Shown piece after piece: positions 4,705 through 6,436 of a stretch of DNA of 6,436 bases (positions are counted from its first letter, which is position 1; every line of letters starts with the position of its first letter). Location: contig DNMS01000097.1 in assembly GCA_003488105.1 (NCBI GenBank), positions 2,486 to 8,921 of the forward strand, read 5' to 3'. The stretch comes from Rhodospirillaceae bacterium. Its GTDB lineage: Bacteria > Pseudomonadota > Alphaproteobacteria > Rhodospirillales_A > Casp-alpha2. The translations under genes were made by a program, and so were the position numbers. The notes below the pieces were generated by a model, which was not told the origin of the DNA, did no database searches, and worked only from the letters and a program-made list of their open reading frames with translations.

Positions 4705-6243
4705 ATGATTCGTCAAATTATGAAGGGCCTGCCCATCGCGGCGGTTGCGCTGGGAATTTGCTCGGGTGCGGCGTTGGCGGGCAAGTCCGATGATACGCTG
4801 GTCTGGGCGACGGACCGTGAATCGGCAGTGGCCGATCCGTACTACAACCGTACCCGCGAACTTGTCATCATCGGCAACACGGTGTGGGACAACCTTCTGC
4901 TCCGCAACACCAAGACCGGCAAGTACGAACCGAACCTGGCGAAATCCTTCAAATGGGTCGACAACGTTACCCTGGATTTCGAACTGCGCGACGACGTCAA
5001 ATTCCATGACGGCTCGCCCTTCGGGCCGGAAGACGTGATCTACACGGTGGACTTCACCACCAACAAGGAACACGGCGTCGTCACCCTGAAGAACGTCGAC
5101 TGGATGAAGAAGGTCGAGAAGACCGGCCCGCACAGCATCCGCATTCATTTGGAGAAGCCATTCCCGGCGGCCCTGGCCTATCTGGGCCAAGCGGTGCCGA
5201 TCATCAAGCGCGGTCACTACGACAGCGCGCCGATGACCAAGGAAGGCAAGCCCGATTACGCGGCGGTGAAGCCCAACGGCACCGGCCCCTACATGATCAC
5301 CGAGGTCGTGCCCGGCGAAAAGATCGTCATGAAGAAGTACGATGGCTATCACAAAAACGGCCCCAAGGGCACGCCGCAGATCGCCAATCTGGTTTACCGG
5401 ACGATCAAGGAAGGCAACACCCGGATCGCCGAACTTTTGACCGGCGGCATCGACTGGATCTGGGACGTTCCCAAGGAACAGGCCGAAAAGCTGAAGGCCA
5501 CGGGCCAGGTGACGGTCGAGAACGCCAAGACCCTGCGTATTTCCTACATCGCCTTTGACGTCGACGGTTCGTCCGGCAACAAGGCCTTCATGGATCAGCG
5601 CGTGCGTCAGGCCTTCGCCCATGCCATCAACCGCCAGTCCATCGTCACCAACCTTGTCGGCGCGGCGGCGCAGGTCATCAACACGCCCTGCCATCCCGAT
5701 CAGACGGGCTGCGTGCAGGACGTCACGGGATACGACTATGACCCGGCCAAGGCGAAGGCGCTGCTCAAGGAAGCGGGCTACGACAAGGGGCTGGAATTCG
5801 ATATCTACGCTTATCGTGAGCGTGAATTCACGGAAGCGGTGATCTCGGACTTGGCCAAGGTCGGCGTGAAGGCGAAGTTGAACTTCATGCAGTACAAGGC
5901 CTTGCGTGAAATCGCGCAGAAGGGCTCGACGGCGGTCCACCAGATGACCTGGGGGTCCTACTCGATCCCCGATGCGTCCGGTTGCGCCGGCGTGTTCTTC
6001 GTGGGCGGCAAGGACGATCCCGCCAACGACCCGAAGGTCAACGAACTGATCACCAAGGCCGGCAACGTGACCGATCTTGCGGAACGCGAAAAGCTCTACA
6101 AGGAAGCGTTCCAGATCATTTCCACCAAGGTCTATTGGCTGCCCATGTTCTCCTACGCCAAGAACTACGCCTTCAATCAGAACCTGGACATGACCATCAC
6201 TTCCGATGAAATTCCGCGGTTCTACACCGCGAAATGGAAGTGA
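4705..6243 (+). CDS. ABC transporter substrate-binding protein, family 5 (Dpp/Opp type)
   Basis: A 512-residue periplasmic protein that captures the substrate for an ABC importer. Residues 1-25 form a signal peptide: basic MIRQIMK, hydrophobic LPIAAVALGICSGA, and a likely cut after ALA before GKSDD. A lipoprotein is unlikely, as no lipobox Cys is followed by the mature end. Family 5 signatures follow in order: WDNLLLRNTKTGKYEPNLAKSF (61-82), ELRDDVKFHDGSPFGPEDV (93-111), PNGTGPYMI (190-198), RVRQAFAHAINRQSIV (299-314) and DPAKAKALLKEAGYD (346-360). C329 and C336 lie close together (TPCHPDQTGC) and could form a disulphide. Family 5 proteins bind peptides, nickel, oligosaccharides, opines or other solutes, and the ligand cannot be told here. 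It is the first gene of the operon: a hairpin and then the permease gene follow. The neighbour upstream is a divergent CoA-transferase. Confidence 0.95.
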   Translation: MIRQIMKGLPIAAVALGICSGAALAGKSDDTLVWATDRESAVADPYYNRTRELVIIGNTVWDNLLLRNTKTGKYEPNLAKSFKWVDNVTLDFELRDDVKFHDGSPFGPEDVIYTVDFTTNKEHGVVTLKNVDWMKKVEKTGPHSIRIHLEKPFPAALAYLGQAVPIIKRGHYDSAPMTKEGKPDYAAVKPNGTGPYMITEVVPGEKIVMKKYDGYHKNGPKGTPQIANLVYRTIKEGNTRIAELLTGGIDWIWDVPKEQAEKLKATGQVTVENAKTLRISYIAFDVDGSSGNKAFMDQRVRQAFAHAINRQSIVTNLVGAAAQVINTPCHPDQTGCVQDVTGYDYDPAKAKALLKEAGYDKGLEFDIYAYREREFTEAVISDLAKVGVKAKLNFMQYKALREIAQKGSTAVHQMTWGSYSIPDASGCAGVFFVGGKDDPANDPKVNELITKAGNVTDLAEREKLYKEAFQIISTKVYWLPMFSYAKNYAFNQNLDMTITSDEIPRFYTAKWK

Positions 6244-6269
6244 CGACGTCCGGGTAACCGGCAATTCGG

Positions 6270-6299
6270 CCCGGCGGCTCCTAATCAGGGGTCGCCGGG
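6270..6299 (+). other. 13-bp intergenic mRNA hairpin between binding-protein and permease genes
   Basis: CCCGGCG (6270-6276) pairs perfectly with CGCCGGG (6293-6299). The stem continues inward through six more pairs, two of them G-U, to a 4-base loop AATC (6283-6286). No T-run follows, so it is not an intrinsic terminator. Such hairpins after binding-protein genes, for example between malE and malF in Escherichia coli, protect the upstream message from 3' decay and lower expression of the permease genes. That role is inferred here from position and structure. Confidence 0.65.
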
Positions 6300-6351
6300 G
6301 ATCCGGGCCTAGGGGGGCCGTAGATATGAAGCGCCTGCCGGCGGGTTCGCC

Positions 6352-6436
6352 ATGCTGAAATTTCTGTTGAGACGATTGGGTGTCGCCATCCTGGTGGCGC
6401 TTACCGTGTCCATGATTACCTTCTCGCTGATCTACC
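6352..6436 (+). CDS. ABC transporter permease, DppB/OppB type (N-terminal part, runs off right edge)
   Basis: Only the first 28 codons are present: MLKFLLRRLGVAILVALTVS followed by MITFSLIY. A short basic start (KFLLRR) followed by a long hydrophobic segment is the classic N-terminus of the first inner-membrane permease of family 5 ABC importers. The ATG at 6352 is the only usable start, because an in-frame stop at 6310-6312 lies upstream with no other start between. The ribosome site is weak (GGCGGG at 6340-6345). The 108-base gap after the binding-protein gene holds a strong hairpin. The rest of the operon (second permease, ATPases) would be expected to the right. Confidence 0.85.
   Translation, partial: MLKFLLRRLGVAILVALTVSMITFSLIY

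Noticed and set aside
4591..6264. A 557-codon open frame on the minus strand opposite the binding-protein gene
   Set aside because: Its translation (rich in His, Arg, Val, Gly, Asp) shows no family motif. It mirrors the codon bias of the clear binding-protein gene, a usual GC-rich shadow.

Overview
The window is a 6.4 kb, GC-rich, densely coded stretch of bacterial chromosome. The strong GC bias at third codon positions, the kinds of proteins (Gfo/Idh/MocA dehydrogenase, EamA transporter, CaiB-type CoA-transferase, family 5 solute-binding protein) and the GC-driven shadow reading frames suggest an alphaproteobacterium, perhaps of the Rhodospirillales. That placement is an inference from sequence style, not a database match. 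No mobile element, CRISPR array, tRNA or rRNA was seen, and no gap without a gene exceeds about 175 bases.

Layout, left to right. (1) The 5' part of queA (tRNA queuosine synthesis) runs leftward off the edge from 433. (2) Divergent from it, a 71-residue YqaE/Pmp3-like membrane peptide lies at 542-757. (3) Convergent with that, a leftward two-gene unit carries a Gfo/Idh/MocA oxidoreductase (2086-1091) followed 28 bases later by a 95-residue two-helix membrane protein of unknown function (1062-775). (4) Divergent from the oxidoreductase, a ten-helix EamA/DMT transporter runs from 2183 to 3124. Its best promoter would start the mRNA at or next to its ATG, so it may be leaderless. (5) A CoA-transferase family III protein with its two halves in swapped order reads leftward (4530-3121). 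Its stop codon overlaps the transporter's stop codon tail to tail. (6) Divergent from it, a periplasmic family 5 substrate-binding protein (4705-6243) is followed by a 13-bp hairpin and then the first 28 codons of an inner-membrane permease (from 6352). This is the start of a Dpp/Opp-type ABC importer operon that continues off the right edge.

How they may work together. The importer operon and the CoA-transferase share an intergenic region of about 170 bases that contains inverted repeats, so co-regulation is plausible: the importer would bring in a substrate and the CoA-transferase would activate a carboxylate as a CoA thioester. This is inference; the substrate cannot be read from the sequence. 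The oxidoreductase, the transporter and the genes at the left look like separate housekeeping or accessory units. I see no clear new system. The points most worth a second look are the permuted CoA-transferase, the leaderless-type promoter, the hairpin between binding protein and permease, and the repeat-bearing divergent control regions.
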